From: Planctomycetota bacterium
GTDB taxonomy: Bacteria; Planctomycetota; UBA1135; UBA2386
Assembly: GCA_016716265.1 (NCBI GenBank)
Contig: JADJWQ010000003.1
Span: 1 to 64,000, forward strand
DNA: 64,000 nucleotides
Direction: 5' to 3'
The position numbers and the translations under genes are program-made. Of this stretch, positions 51,606-60,545 are shown piece after piece. Position 1 is the first letter of the stretch; each line of letters begins with the position of its first letter. Under the pieces are notes generated by a model. That model did not search any database and was not told the origin of the DNA. It saw only the letters and a list, made by a program, of their open reading frames with translations.

Positions 51606-53623
51606 CGCGGGGGTTTCCGCCGGGCCTCGGCCGGCAGCGGTCGGGATTCGAGGTGGTAGAAGCGCGGCTTGCCGTGCAGAACGCGCAAGCCAATGCGGAG
51701 CTGATCGCGGGGTTGGCCCGGGGGCAGCCCGAATTCGACGCGACACGCGTCCGCGCCGTCACCGAGGACGACCGTGCAGCCGGTGTCGGTGTGCTGCACC
51801 TGCACCGTCAGCAGGAACGCAGCGCCGATGTCGCCGCCCTGATCGAGCGGACGCTCCGAGGTCAGCTGCAATGCGGTGGTCGCCGGTGACCCGTCGGTCG
51901 GATCCGCGAGCGGCTCGAGCAACCACTCACCCCGCCCCTCGCGACGCACGTGCCGCCGCCGGACCCCGAGCTCCTGCATCCCGAGGTGCGGAGCGAGCAC
52001 TCCCCGGCACTCGACGTCATCGGTCTCGACGCCGGGTCGCGACTCGACACCGGCGAATACGCGGCGGCCGTCCGGCAGCGCCAGGACGAGCCCGGCGAGC
52101 TCGGGGCAGCGCTGCTGCTGGGTCCACGCGAGGATCCGGCACACCAGCTCGTGCCCGACGGGTAGTGCGGCGTCGGGATCGAGGTCGATCGCCTCGGTGT
52201 CGCGCCGGTTCTCGAGGTAGCTGGCGGTCCCCGACCACACCGTGTCACCGGCGTCCCGCTGCAGCTCCGGCAGGAACATCGCGAACGGCGGCTGCTCCGG
52301 CGCATCGGTCGCCGAGGGGTCGCGCGCCGACGCGGGGTGCAGGAAGCCGAGCCCGCTGGAGTCCAGCTCCGTCAAGAACGCCGGCAGCTCCCGATCGCCG
52401 TGCACCTGCACTGCGGGGGCGCGCGGCACCTCGACTTCGCGTTCCGGCGCGGGCCGATCGGGCTCGCTCTGCGCGCCACCGGCGGCGGGCGAGCCGGTGC
52501 CGCCGGGGTCCGCGGCATCCGTCCCCGAGCCGCGCAGCGCCCACGCACCGACCCCGACCGCGACGCAGGCAGCGCCGACGATCACCCAGCGCGGCACGGC
52601 GGACCGCGGCGCGGCCGTCGCACTCCGCCGACCGGAGCTCGGCGCCGGCGTCTTCGCGGGTGCAGCGGGGCGCGCAGCAGCGCCGGCGACCGACGCGCGC
52701 GTCAGATCCGCGAGCGCGCTCGTCCGCCCGGACCGCTCGCGATCGCCCGCCGCTGCGATGCAGCATTCGATCACCTCGCGGTACGACTGCGGCCGATCCT
52801 CGCGGTCGTAGGCGAGCATCCGCATGACGAGCTCGGCAACCTCGTCGGGGACGTCGCAGCTGGCGCGCGGATCGGGGATGAACTTGCGCTTGCGCTCGAG
52901 CATGACGCCGGTCGGCCCCTGGAAGGCCGCCTGCCCCGTCAATGCGTGGTAGAGCACACAGCCGAGCCCGTAGATGTCGGCGCGGTAGTCGACCTCCGCC
53001 GGGAACTCGATCTGCTCGGGCGCCATGGTCGCCATGGTCCCGACGACCATGCCCGCCTGCGTGAGCTGCGCGCGATCGGACGCGCGCGCGATACCGAGGT
53101 CGATCAGCTTGGGAACCAGCCGGAAGCGCCCGCGCTGCGCCGACGTGTCGTCGATCTGCTGGAACAGCACGTTCTCGGGCTTCACGTCGCGATGGATGAT
53201 CCCGAGGCTCCAGGCGTGGTCGAGGGCATCCGCGAGGCTGCCGCACGTGTCGAGCGCCAGTCCACAGGACAGCGGCCCGTGCTCCGTCGTCCACTGCCGC
53301 AGCGTGCCGGGTCCGTCGACGAACTCCATGACCATGTAGCAGAGGCCGTCGTCGGTCACGCCGCTGTCGAAGCAGGTGACGATGTTCGGATGCTTCAATC
53401 CGGCCAGGATCTGCGCCTCGCGCCGGAACCGCGCATTGAACTCGTCGGAGGCGAGATCCGCCGCGATGACCTTGACTGCGACGCGCCGCTCGAGGAACTC
53501 CTGGACACCCTCGAACACCACCCCCATGCCGCCGCGGCCCAGCTCGCGGACCAGCCGCACGCGCGGGATCGCGGGCATCCGCGGGCCTCCCGCCTGCGGC
53601 AGGGTCAGGTCACCTTCGCTCAT
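51602..53623 (-). CDS. Transmembrane serine/threonine protein kinase
   Basis: 673 residues; ATG 53623 overlaps the stop of the peroxiredoxin-type lipoprotein gene (ATGA). The kinase domain spans about 22-290: glycine loop 'RELGRGGMGVVFEG', Lys51, catalytic 'HRDVKPEN' (Asp146), 'LIDLGIA' (DLG in place of DFG) and 'ATMAPEQIEFP'. A Pro/Ala-rich linker leads to one membrane segment near 345-365 ('WVIVGAACVAVGVGAWAL'). The exterior part of about 300 residues matches no sensor family I recognise ('ECRGVLAPHLGMQELGVRRR', 'LTVQVQHTDTGCTVVLGDG'). Coupling on both sides makes it the regulatory centre of this operon. Confidence 0.88.
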   Translation of the reverse strand: MSEGDLTLPQAGGPRMPAIPRVRLVRELGRGGMGVVFEGVQEFLERRVAVKVIAADLASDEFNARFRREAQILAGLKHPNIVTCFDSGVTDDGLCYMVMEFVDGPGTLRQWTTEHGPLSCGLALDTCGSLADALDHAWSLGIIHRDVKPENVLFQQIDDTSAQRGRFRLVPKLIDLGIARASDRAQLTQAGMVVGTMATMAPEQIEFPAEVDYRADIYGLGCVLYHALTGQAAFQGPTGVMLERKRKFIPDPRASCDVPDEVAELVMRMLAYDREDRPQSYREVIECCIAAAGDRERSGRTSALADLTRASVAGAAARPAAPAKTPAPSSGRRSATAAPRSAVPRWVIVGAACVAVGVGAWALRGSGTDAADPGGTGSPAAGGAQSEPDRPAPEREVEVPRAPAVQVHGDRELPAFLTELDSSGLGFLHPASARDPSATDAPEQPPFAMFLPELQRDAGDTVWSGTASYLENRRDTEAIDLDPDAALPVGHELVCRILAWTQQQRCPELAGLVLALPDGRRVFAGVESRPGVETDDVECRGVLAPHLGMQELGVRRRHVRREGRGEWLLEPLADPTDGSPATTALQLTSERPLDQGGDIGAAFLLTVQVQHTDTGCTVVLGDGADACRVEFGLPPGQPRDQLRIGLRVLHGKPRFYHLESRPLPAEARRKPPR

Positions 53624-55392
53624 CGGGCGAACTCGCGCGCCGCCTGCATGACGTCGCGGAACGCCGGGCGGTCGGCCTCGTCGCGGCCGCGGTAGATGTA
53701 GCCGATCGTGCCGTCGCGCTTCAGGAGCACGGTCGTCGGGAAGGCCCAGTCCCCGCCGACGATGTCGAGCGCGCGGGCGAGCGCGAGGTCGGGGTCGCGG
53801 AGGATCGGGAACTGCGGCGCCTTCTGCTGGCTGGTCGCCTCGCGGTAGGCCTGCTGGAACGCCTCGATCGCGCCGGTCTGGCCCGGGTCGGGATAGACGA
53901 ACAGCACGCCGACGCCGAGCTCGCGCAGCTCCTCGAGGTGCGGCTCGAGCGCCTCGTATTGTGCCACGCAATACCAGCACACCTGACCCTTGAAGCCGCG
54001 CAGGATCACCACGAGCGTCGGGCGCTTGCCGACGTAGCGCGAGCGCAGGTCGACGAAGCTGCCGTCCGCAGCCGTCAGCGTCGTGATCGGGAACGGCCTG
54101 CCGACCCATTGCTGGGCGGCGTCGTCGCGGGGCTCCGGCTCGTCCGAGCCGCTCGGCGCGCGCGCCGGGCCGTAGCTGCTCAGCACCTTGGCGGCGCGCG
54201 CCGACCGGCCATCCGAGTACAGCTCGACGAAGTCCTCGAAGCGCTCAGCCTCGCGGGGCGTCAGCACGTCCTGCACGGGCGGCGCGGGCACCAGGTCGAC
54301 CGCCGCGGGAGCCTCGTCCACCGGCACCTCCGCGATCACTTCGATCGGCGCCGGCTCCGGCAGCGGTGCCGCGAGCTCGGCGAGCCAGCGCGCGATCACC
54401 TCCTCGATCGGCGCCGTCGCCGCGAAGTCGTCCGCGGTGCGCCCGGTCTCGTCGGGCGTCAGGATCGCGAGCTCGGCGCTCGGCAACGGTGTGCCGAACC
54501 GGCCCGCTGCATCGACCGTCGACAGTCGCTCGATCCGCCGGCCGGCGCCGAGCTCGCCCCGCGCGAGTGGCCGGCCCGCCGCGTCGAAGCAGAGGAACGC
54601 GCCGGCCGGCCGGCCGTGGTCGAGCCGCGCGACCATGCGTGGCATCCAGTTGCCGTGCAGGCTGATCCAGACGCCGTCGGGGATGCCGTCGACCGCGGCG
54701 CCGAACCGCAGCGGCACGGTGCCCGGCGGCCCGTCCTGGGCCAGCTGGGCGGCATCCGAGCCACCGTAGGTCACGCGCTTCTCGCCGCCGTCGGCCGCCG
54801 CGACGATCCAGTCGCCGCTGCGCGCGCCGTCGCGATACAGCCCGCGGCCGCCGACGCGACCGCCCTCCCACTCGGCCCACGCACCGGTCCGCTTGCCGCT
54901 GGCGAAGAACCCGACCTGCTGCACGCGACCCGCCACGTCGAAGGCGGCCCACGGGCCGTCCTCGAGGTCGCCGCGGTAGCCGATCACCGAGCGGATCGGC
55001 CCCACCGCCGCACTCGCCGCCGCCGGCACGCCGCCGTCATGGAAGAACGTCCACGCGCCGGTGCGGAAGCCGTCGACGTCGAACTCACCGACCCAGCTCA
55101 GCGCACCGGACGGGTACCAGGTCTCCCAGCTCCCGAACCGCCGGTCGTCGCGATACGCGCCCTTCGACCGCAGCGAGCCATCCGGGTAGCGGAAGGTCCA
55201 GTCGCCCTCCATGCGGTAGGCGTCGTCGCGCCCGGGCCCGCCGTCGCGCGCCAGCACCGCGCGCCCTTCGCCGGTGTAGCTGCCCCAGCGGTAGTCCTGG
55301 TAGAGCCGCTCGAGCTCCCGGAACAGGACCTTGCAACTGCCGGCCGCGACGGCCAGAGCGAGCACGCCGCACGCGATGAGAGTCCGCTTCAC
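53620..55392 (-). CDS. Lipoprotein with MORN-like repeats and C-terminal peroxiredoxin/thioredoxin-fold domain
   Basis: 590 residues from GTG 55392, preceded by AGGA eight bases upstream. 'VKRTLIACGVLALAVAAGSC' is a lipoprotein signal with Cys20. Repeats of the MORN/toxin_YwqK type run from about 60 to 290: 'WTFRYPDGSLRSKGAYRDDR', 'WETWYPSGALSWVGEFDVDG', 'VQQVGFFASGKRTGAW'. The last ~170 residues form an AhpC/TSA-like thioredoxin fold ('PTLVVILRGFKGQVCWYCVA', 'FPILRDPDLALARALDI', 'AFPTTVLLKRDGTIGYIYRG') with a Cys-Trp-Tyr-Cys redox pair. It would act outside the cytoplasm as a thiol reductase or peroxidase. First gene of the operon. Confidence 0.83.
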   Translation of the reverse strand: MKRTLIACGVLALAVAAGSCKVLFRELERLYQDYRWGSYTGEGRAVLARDGGPGRDDAYRMEGDWTFRYPDGSLRSKGAYRDDRRFGSWETWYPSGALSWVGEFDVDGFRTGAWTFFHDGGVPAAASAAVGPIRSVIGYRGDLEDGPWAAFDVAGRVQQVGFFASGKRTGAWAEWEGGRVGGRGLYRDGARSGDWIVAAADGGEKRVTYGGSDAAQLAQDGPPGTVPLRFGAAVDGIPDGVWISLHGNWMPRMVARLDHGRPAGAFLCFDAAGRPLARGELGAGRRIERLSTVDAAGRFGTPLPSAELAILTPDETGRTADDFAATAPIEEVIARWLAELAAPLPEPAPIEVIAEVPVDEAPAAVDLVPAPPVQDVLTPREAERFEDFVELYSDGRSARAAKVLSSYGPARAPSGSDEPEPRDDAAQQWVGRPFPITTLTAADGSFVDLRSRYVGKRPTLVVILRGFKGQVCWYCVAQYEALEPHLEELRELGVGVLFVYPDPGQTGAIEAFQQAYREATSQQKAPQFPILRDPDLALARALDIVGGDWAFPTTVLLKRDGTIGYIYRGRDEADRPAFRDVMQAAREFAR

Positions 55393-55554
55393 TGGGGGTT
55401 CCTGTGGGCTACGGGCCGCAGCGCCGATCACCGACCCGCACCGCACCGGGTGGCGCGATCGCCGCCCCGGACAGGCGAGCACGAGGGGAGCACGCGGGGT
55501 GACCGCAGACACCGATCGGCAACTGCCCACACCCCAGAGCGGCGCTCAGGCTAG
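55393..55554. other. Upstream region of the lipoprotein/kinase operon, interrupted by an IS
   Basis: Only about 160 bases separate the operon start from the insertion element. No promoter is clearly recognisable, and the element may have displaced the native one. Confidence 0.35.
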
Positions 55555-55575
55555 GAGCCTGGGCCACGGCAGGCC
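55555..55575 (+). repeat. Left terminal inverted repeat of the IS
   Basis: Begins GAGCCTGGGCCACGG immediately after the flanking CTAG. Pairs with 57138-57158. Confidence 0.78.
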
Positions 55576-55735
55576 AGCGCGCCGCGCGCCAAGGCGCGCG
55601 GTCGCGCGGAAGGCATCGCGGGAACTCGGAGTCCGCCAGTCCGGCGGGGCAGTCACGGTCGAGTTCGGTCGGTCACGGAGCGCACGCCGGTCCCTTGGCG
55701 GGCCTCGCGACGAAGCGAGACCCCGGAGAGCCCGC

Positions 55736-57073
55736 TCACGCGGAAGTCATGCCCTTCATCCTGCGCAGGTTGAGCGCGAGCGCCACGAGATTCAGCTCCG
55801 CAGCGACCTTCGAAAGGCCACGTAGGCTGAATCCCCTGAAGCCGAGGATGCTCTTCAGCCACCCGAACGGTGGCTCGGCGACGTGCTTGCGTTGTCGGTA
55901 TCGCTCGCGACCCTCCTCGGTGCCGAGCTTCTCGCGCATGCGTTGCGTTGCCTCGTTCTGCTCCCCGGGTTCACGCGCATCCTTGCCCTCGCGCCCGAGG
56001 GCGATGTAAGCGTCGATGCCGGCAGCTTCGAGCACAGCGAGGTCCTCCTCCTTGCGATAGCCAGCATCCGCGAGCACCTGGTTCGCAGGCAGACCGGTGT
56101 TCTCCATCGCGGCCTCGATCACCGGGATCAGCTGCCCCGCATCCGACGCGCAGTTGTTGACGACGTTGGCGACGATCAGCCGGGAGTCCCCGTCGACGGC
56201 GATCTGAACGTTGTAGCACTGCTCGAAGCCCGTCGAGGTCTTCATGATCCGGCTATCCGGGTCGGTGAAGTTCTCCTGGTCCTTCGGCTTCGGTTCGCCC
56301 TTCGGCATCTTCCGCGCTCCGGGCCGCTCCCGGGGCGGCTCGCGTCCTTCGCTCTCCGCCTGCGCCTTCTTGGCTTCGTCCGCCGCCTGGGCCTCCTCGG
56401 CCTTGCGCTTCTCCAGTCGAGCCTTCGCCGCGCGGATGCGCGCCAGGCGCTCTTCGCGGCGCCGCAGTTCCTCGGGCAGCTCGTCCCCGCGGAAGTCGGG
56501 ACCGAACTCGACGTCCTCGCCTTCGTCCTTCTCCTGCGCCAGCCTCATGATCGCGGCAATCTCGCGCTCCAGCTGCTCCTCCTCCTCCTTCATGCGCGCG
56601 TAGCTCATCGCCTTGTGCTTGCTCGCGTTCGCCTTCAGCTTGCTGCCATCGATGGCCAGCGTGCCGATCCTCGCCAGGCCCGCTTCCGCTGCCATCTTCA
56701 CGACCTGCGCGAACAGGTCGCTGAACTGCTCCAGGTGGTTCGCACGGAAGCGCCTGATCGAACGGTGACCCGGCACCTGGTTCTCCGCAAGCACCCGGAA
56801 CGCCACGCTGTCGCGGAGCTGGCTCTCGATCTTGCGAGAGGAGAACGTGCCGGTCGCATACGCGTAGATCAGCACGCGTAGCATCATCCGCGGGTGGTAC
56901 GGCAGCTCGCCCTTCCCGCACACCCGGTAGGCGTCCACCAGCTTGTCGATGTCCAGTTCGTCGACCGCGTCCTTGATGAACCACGCCAGATGGTCCTCGG
57001 GAAGCCAATCCCGCAGCGAGGGGGGAAGGAGCAGACCCTGGTCGATGTCGAGACCCCGCTTGAACCGCGCCAT
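55736..57073 (-). CDS. IS1182-type DDE transposase
   Basis: 445 residues from ATG 57073 ('MARFKRGLDIDQGLLLPPSL'). The N-terminal DUF772-like domain includes 'PYHPRMMLRVLIYAYATGTF' and 'GHRSIRRFRANHLEQF'. The first catalytic Asp is in 'TLAIDGSKLKANASKHK' (Asp142), the second in 'VLADAGYRKEEDL' and the Glu in 'HVAEPPFGWLK'. A charged, coiled-coil-like insertion (about 160-260, Glu/Arg/Lys/Ala-rich) separates the first two, as in IS1182-group proteins. Uninterrupted. Its lower Arg/Pro bias than the neighbouring genes fits recent arrival. Confidence 0.93.
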   Translation of the reverse strand: MARFKRGLDIDQGLLLPPSLRDWLPEDHLAWFIKDAVDELDIDKLVDAYRVCGKGELPYHPRMMLRVLIYAYATGTFSSRKIESQLRDSVAFRVLAENQVPGHRSIRRFRANHLEQFSDLFAQVVKMAAEAGLARIGTLAIDGSKLKANASKHKAMSYARMKEEEEQLEREIAAIMRLAQEKDEGEDVEFGPDFRGDELPEELRRREERLARIRAAKARLEKRKAEEAQAADEAKKAQAESEGREPPRERPGARKMPKGEPKPKDQENFTDPDSRIMKTSTGFEQCYNVQIAVDGDSRLIVANVVNNCASDAGQLIPVIEAAMENTGLPANQVLADAGYRKEEDLAVLEAAGIDAYIALGREGKDAREPGEQNEATQRMREKLGTEEGRERYRQRKHVAEPPFGWLKSILGFRGFSLRGLSKVAAELNLVALALNLRRMKGMTSA

Positions 57074-57137
57074 GCCCTCCCTACGTACCAGCAACCAGAA
57101 AGGGTGAGACAATCCACCGAAACTTCAGGGCTCCAGG

Positions 57138-57158
57138 GTCATCCCGTGACCCAAGCTC
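57138..57158 (-). repeat. Right terminal inverted repeat of the IS
   Basis: The complement reads GAGCTTGGGTCACGGG and is followed outward by CTAG (57159-57162). Confidence 0.78.
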
Positions 57159-57482
57159 CTAGGGGGATCCCCAGGCACCGCAAGACCCCACGCGGACGGC
57201 TGGCGTCCCGGCGCGGCCGGCCGTGCCGCGCGCCCACGCGCCGCCGGGCGCCGCCGCGGCGGCTCGACAGCGGTGCGGGCACGAGCGCGCCGGCTCGCAC
57301 GCGGGGCGCAGACCACGCCGTCGAGGCTCTTCGGGATCGACGACAGCGGCCCGTCGCCCGGCGGTCGCGATCGCGTCGGCCGCCGCGCCCGATGTCGCAC
57401 CGCGGACCGGCGCCCTACCGACCCGCGAGTGGCCGGCGGCGCCAGCCACGGCGCGCGCCGGGCGGCGGCCGCGACGCCGCGG
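57159..57482. other. Region between the IS and the Rnf operon end
   Basis: 324 bases of very GC-rich DNA. Open frames here have only skewed Arg/Ala/Pro composition and none resembles a protein. No clear terminator stem with a T tract was found after the reductase stop. Confidence 0.4.
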
Positions 57483-58337
57483 TCAGTACAGCAGCTCGAC
57501 CCAGCGGCCGCCGGCGACCAGCTCGGCGTGGCGACGCTGCCAGCGCGAGTCGGTGCCGGCGATCTGCGCGAACACCTGGTGGAGCTGGTCGCGGATCTTC
57601 TCGAGGCCGGCGAGATACACGCGCGTGTTCGGCTGCTGCAGCATCTGCCAGATCTCGTCGGCGCGCTTCTGCAGCGGGGTCTGCCAATCGATGTCCGCTT
57701 CCCAGACCGGATTGGCGCTCAGCGCGCGGATCGCCTCGAAGGTCGGCTTGTCGTAGTAGAGGCGGAAGTCGTTGCGCTCGTCGTTCTCGTAGAGCAGGTC
57801 CATGCCGGTCTGCCCGCCGTGCAGCAGCACGATCTTGCCGCGGAACTCCGGATGGTCCTCGTGCAGGTGGCGCACGAACGCGCGGAACGGCGCGATGCCG
57901 GTGCCCATGCCGATCAGGATCAGCGTGGCGTCCGACTCGTGCGGGACCTCGAACGCGAAGCCGTACGGCCCGGTCAGCGTGATGCGGCCACCGGGCTGCA
58001 GGTCGCACAGGTAGTTGCTCGCGACGCCCTGGAAGCGCTCCCCGCTGTACTCGTCGATGTAGTTGCATCGGCGCACGCACAGCACGATGCGACTCTTGCC
58101 CGCGGCGACCTGCGGCCGGTCGGCGACCGTGTACAGGCGGAAGTGGTGCTGCTGCCCGAACTCCTTCTGCCCCGGCGCGAGCAGACCGACGGTCTGCCCC
58201 GCCATCGGAGCGAACTCGGGATCATCGACGTCCAGCACGATCTCGCGGACCTCGTCCGTGGTCGCCGGGGAGATGCGGGTCGACGACACCACCTGGGCGG
58301 TGACGCGCGTCGACGTGTCGTAGTCCTGCAAACGCAT
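57483..58337 (-). CDS. Ferredoxin-NADP+ reductase
   Basis: 284 residues, ATG 58337, three bases after the small cysteine-rich gene. FAD-binding 'HFRLYTVAD' (RxYT/S motif, 67-70) is followed by 'ASNYLCDLQPGG'. The nicotinamide-nucleotide motif is 'LIGMGTGIAPFRAF' (141-154). The C-terminal 'WVELLY' ends in the aromatic residue that stacks on the flavin in plant-type reductases. There is no [2Fe-2S] domain, unlike NqrF. It sits at the end of the operon, where nqrF stands in Na+-NQR operons. It would link reduced ferredoxin from the pyruvate enzyme to NADPH. Whether it docks on the Rnf complex is inference. Confidence 0.86.
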   Translation of the reverse strand: MRLQDYDTSTRVTAQVVSSTRISPATTDEVREIVLDVDDPEFAPMAGQTVGLLAPGQKEFGQQHHFRLYTVADRPQVAAGKSRIVLCVRRCNYIDEYSGERFQGVASNYLCDLQPGGRITLTGPYGFAFEVPHESDATLILIGMGTGIAPFRAFVRHLHEDHPEFRGKIVLLHGGQTGMDLLYENDERNDFRLYYDKPTFEAIRALSANPVWEADIDWQTPLQKRADEIWQMLQQPNTRVYLAGLEKIRDQLHQVFAQIAGTDSRWQRRHAELVAGGRWVELLY

Positions 58338-58340
58338 GGC

Positions 58341-58595
58341 TCAGAGCCTCTTCGGAGCGGGGTGGGAGAAGTCGGGGAACGTCGCGCGATCGCCGGCGCT
58401 CGCCGCCTCGCGCTCGCGTCTCGATTCGCAGGGCGTCGCGCAGGAGCAGCTACCACAGCTGCCGCGCTTCGCCAGCACGTCGCCGTGTTCGTCGGCGGCC
58501 TCGGGGAACACGCGTCGCCACGCGCATTGCACGGCGACCCAGCCGGCAGCCACGGCCGCGAAGCCCAACGCTGCCTTCAGGTAGTCCCAGAGCAT
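58341..58595 (-). CDS. Small cysteine-rich membrane protein, NqrM-like
   Basis: 84 residues; ATG 58595 overlaps the rnfA stop (TGATG). One membrane helix ('YLKAALGFAAVAAGWVAV', residues about 5-22) is followed by a cysteine motif 'GSCGSCSCATPC' and an Asp/Pro-rich tail. This arrangement, a helix then Cys-rich 'SCG...C.C..PC', is that of NqrM, a maturation factor that inserts iron into the NqrD/NqrE (RnfE/RnfA) site of Na+-NQR. Placement directly after rnfA agrees. Calling it NqrM-like is inference from this motif and position. Confidence 0.68.
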   Translation of the reverse strand: MLWDYLKAALGFAAVAAGWVAVQCAWRRVFPEAADEHGDVLAKRGSCGSCSCATPCESRREREAASAGDRATFPDFSHPAPKRL

Positions 58596-59182
58596 CAGGA
58601 GGCTCCTCCGCCGAGGCCGGCGAAACCCATGAAGCCCATCGACAACAGCCCTGCCAGCGCCAGCGCGAGCGCGGTGCCCTTGACCACATCGGGCAGCTTC
58701 GCGAGCTCGAGCCGCTCGCGCAGACCGGCCATCAGCACCAGTGCGAGCGTGAAGCCGAGTCCGGCCCCGAACGCGAACGCCACCGACTGCACGAAGCCGT
58801 AGCCCTTGTTGGTCTGGAACAGCGCGACGGCGAGGATCGCGCAGTTCGTCGTGATGAGCGGCAGGAAGATGCCGAGCGCACGGAACAGCGCCGGGCTGAC
58901 CTTCTTCACGAACATCTCGACGAGCTGGACGGTCGACGCGATCACCGCGATGAACGCGATGAGCTGCAGGTAGGGAGCGCCGATCGCGTCGAGCAGGGCA
59001 TGGATGCCGAACGCGCACACGGAGCTGACGAGCATCACGAACGTGACCGCCGCGCCCATCCGCGACGCGGTCGCGAGCTTGCCCGACACACCGAGGAACG
59101 GGCAGATGCCGAGGAAGTACGCGAGCACGAAGTTGTTGACGAGGCACGCGCTGACGAACAGCGAGAACGGCGACTCGTTCAT
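58595..59182 (-). CDS. rnfA: Rnf complex membrane subunit RnfA
   Basis: 195 residues, six predicted membrane helices, inner-membrane subunit of the ion-translocating Rnf complex. 'FVSACLVNNFVLAYFLGICP' and 'PLITTNCAILAVALF' contain the two conserved cysteines that, with RnfE, hold the intramembrane iron site. Start ATG 59182 overlaps the rnfE stop (ATGA), and the stop overlaps the next start. Length is as usual. Confidence 0.93.
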   Translation of the reverse strand: MNESPFSLFVSACLVNNFVLAYFLGICPFLGVSGKLATASRMGAAVTFVMLVSSVCAFGIHALLDAIGAPYLQLIAFIAVIASTVQLVEMFVKKVSPALFRALGIFLPLITTNCAILAVALFQTNKGYGFVQSVAFAFGAGLGFTLALVLMAGLRERLELAKLPDVVKGTALALALAGLLSMGFMGFAGLGGGAS

Positions 59183-59844
59183 GCGGCGACCTCCTCGGCG
59201 GCGTCGGCCGCCGCGCGGCGCGCGCGCCGCTGGCGCAGCGCGTTGAACAGCAGCAACCAGGCGGCGAGCGTGAAGAAGCCGCCGCTCGGCAGGATCATCA
59301 CGACCCACTCCTGGTAGCTCGGGCCGAACACGGGCACGTCGAACAATGCGCCCTTGCCGATCACCTCGCGCACCACGCCGAGGCACAGCAGCGCGAACGT
59401 GAACCCCGCCCCCATGCCGGCGGCGTCGGCCGCCGCGCGCAGCGGCGGGTTCTTCGACGCGTAGGCCTCCGCCCGGCCGAGGATCACGCAGTTGACCACG
59501 ATCAGCGCGATGAACGCTCCCAGCGCCTTGTGCAGCTCGAGGCTGATCGCCTGGATCACGTAGTCGACGACCGTCACGAAGGTCGCGATGACCAGGATGA
59601 ACGTGACGATCCGGACCTGCTTCGGCACGATCTTCCGGATCAGCGACACCGCGGTGCTGGAGCACACCAGCACGAACAGCGTCGCCAGCCCCATCGCCAG
59701 CGCATTGCGCGCGGTGTTGGTCACCGCGAGCACGGGACACATCCCGAGCACCTGCACGAAGACCGGGTTCTGCTTCCACAGCCCCTTGAGGAACTCGTCG
59801 GTCGTGCTGACCGGCTCCTGGCCGGGTCTGATCGTCTCGCTCAT
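59179..59844 (-). CDS. rnfE: Rnf complex membrane subunit RnfE
   Basis: 221 residues from ATG 59844, homologous to RnfA and NqrD. 'QNPVFVQVLGMCPVLAVTNT' and 'LIVVNCVILGRAEAYA' carry the paired cysteines of the iron site, facing those of RnfA. The C-terminus has an extra basic/Ala tail ('QRRARRAAADAAEEVAA'). Overlaps rnfG upstream and rnfA downstream by four bases each. Confidence 0.93.
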   Translation of the reverse strand: MSETIRPGQEPVSTTDEFLKGLWKQNPVFVQVLGMCPVLAVTNTARNALAMGLATLFVLVCSSTAVSLIRKIVPKQVRIVTFILVIATFVTVVDYVIQAISLELHKALGAFIALIVVNCVILGRAEAYASKNPPLRAAADAAGMGAGFTFALLCLGVVREVIGKGALFDVPVFGPSYQEWVVMILPSGGFFTLAAWLLLFNALRQRRARRAAADAAEEVAA

Positions 59845-60545
59845 CGCGCACCCTCCGGCCGGAAGTCCTCGAGCCGCGCCGCGATGCGGGGGACCCACAG
59901 CGCCGCCATGTCGCGCACCATCCGCGCGACCGTCGACGACGTGATCGTCGCCCCCGAGATCGTGTCGATCTGCCAAGGCGTCTTGGACCGCGTCGGATCC
60001 GGCTTGACGATCTCGATCGGGTGCACGAGCGCCTCACCACCGTCGGCGAGGGTGACGTCGAGCGCCGCGAAGTTGCCGACGAACGCCGGGTCCTTCTCAA
60101 CGCGGTCGCCGAGCCCCGGCGTCTCCCGGCTCTCGAGCACCTGCAGGCCGACCACCCGCTGCTCGCCCGGTGCGTAGCCGAACAGGATCCGCACGACGTC
60201 CTGGTAGCCCATCGCCTCGGCCGGGATCGCGACCCCGACCAACGCGCCGTCCCCGGCGAACGCCGCGAACACCAGCTCGCCGTCCGACGCGTCCGCGGGC
60301 GCCGCCTCGAAGTGCGGCTCCGGCGCGCTGACGAATCGGAACGGGTGGCTCTCCACCGCACCGGGCACGACCTGCAGCACCGCGCGCGCACGGGCCTCGA
60401 TGCGGTTCTGCAGGATGATCGGCGCGGTCGCCTGGAACGCGGTGACGATCAGGAAGCCGCAGACGAGCCCGACGCCGACCAGCGTCCCGAACATCTGCGT
60501 CACCGGCGTCGCCGCGCGCGCGGCGGGTTCGATCGGCCCGCTCAT
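59841..60545 (-). CDS. rnfG: Rnf complex FMN subunit RnfG
   Basis: 234 residues, one N-terminal membrane helix ('TLVGVGLVCGFLIVTAF') and a periplasmic FMN-binding domain. The covalent FMN site is 'TISGATITSSTV' (SGAT-T motif) near residue 195. 'SRETPGLGDRVEKDPAFVG' is the other conserved stretch. Attachment of FMN needs an ApbE flavin transferase, not encoded in this window. ATG 60545 overlaps the rnfD stop. Confidence 0.93.
   Translation of the reverse strand: MSGPIEPAARAATPVTQMFGTLVGVGLVCGFLIVTAFQATAPIILQNRIEARARAVLQVVPGAVESHPFRFVSAPEPHFEAAPADASDGELVFAAFAGDGALVGVAIPAEAMGYQDVVRILFGYAPGEQRVVGLQVLESRETPGLGDRVEKDPAFVGNFAALDVTLADGGEALVHPIEIVKPDPTRSKTPWQIDTISGATITSSTVARMVRDMAALWVPRIAARLEDFRPEGAR

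Larger units (their letters stand above)
55555..57158 (-). mobile_element. IS1182-like insertion sequence (about 1604 bp)
   Basis: Contains one intact transposase. The ends form imperfect inverted repeats: 55555-55575 (GAGCCTGGGCCACGGCAGG...) against the complement of 57138-57158 (GAGCTTGGGTCACGGGATG...), 16 of 21 matching. CTAG flanks both ends (55551-55554 and 57159-57162), consistent with a four-base palindromic target duplication. It appears complete and potentially mobile. Confidence 0.82.
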
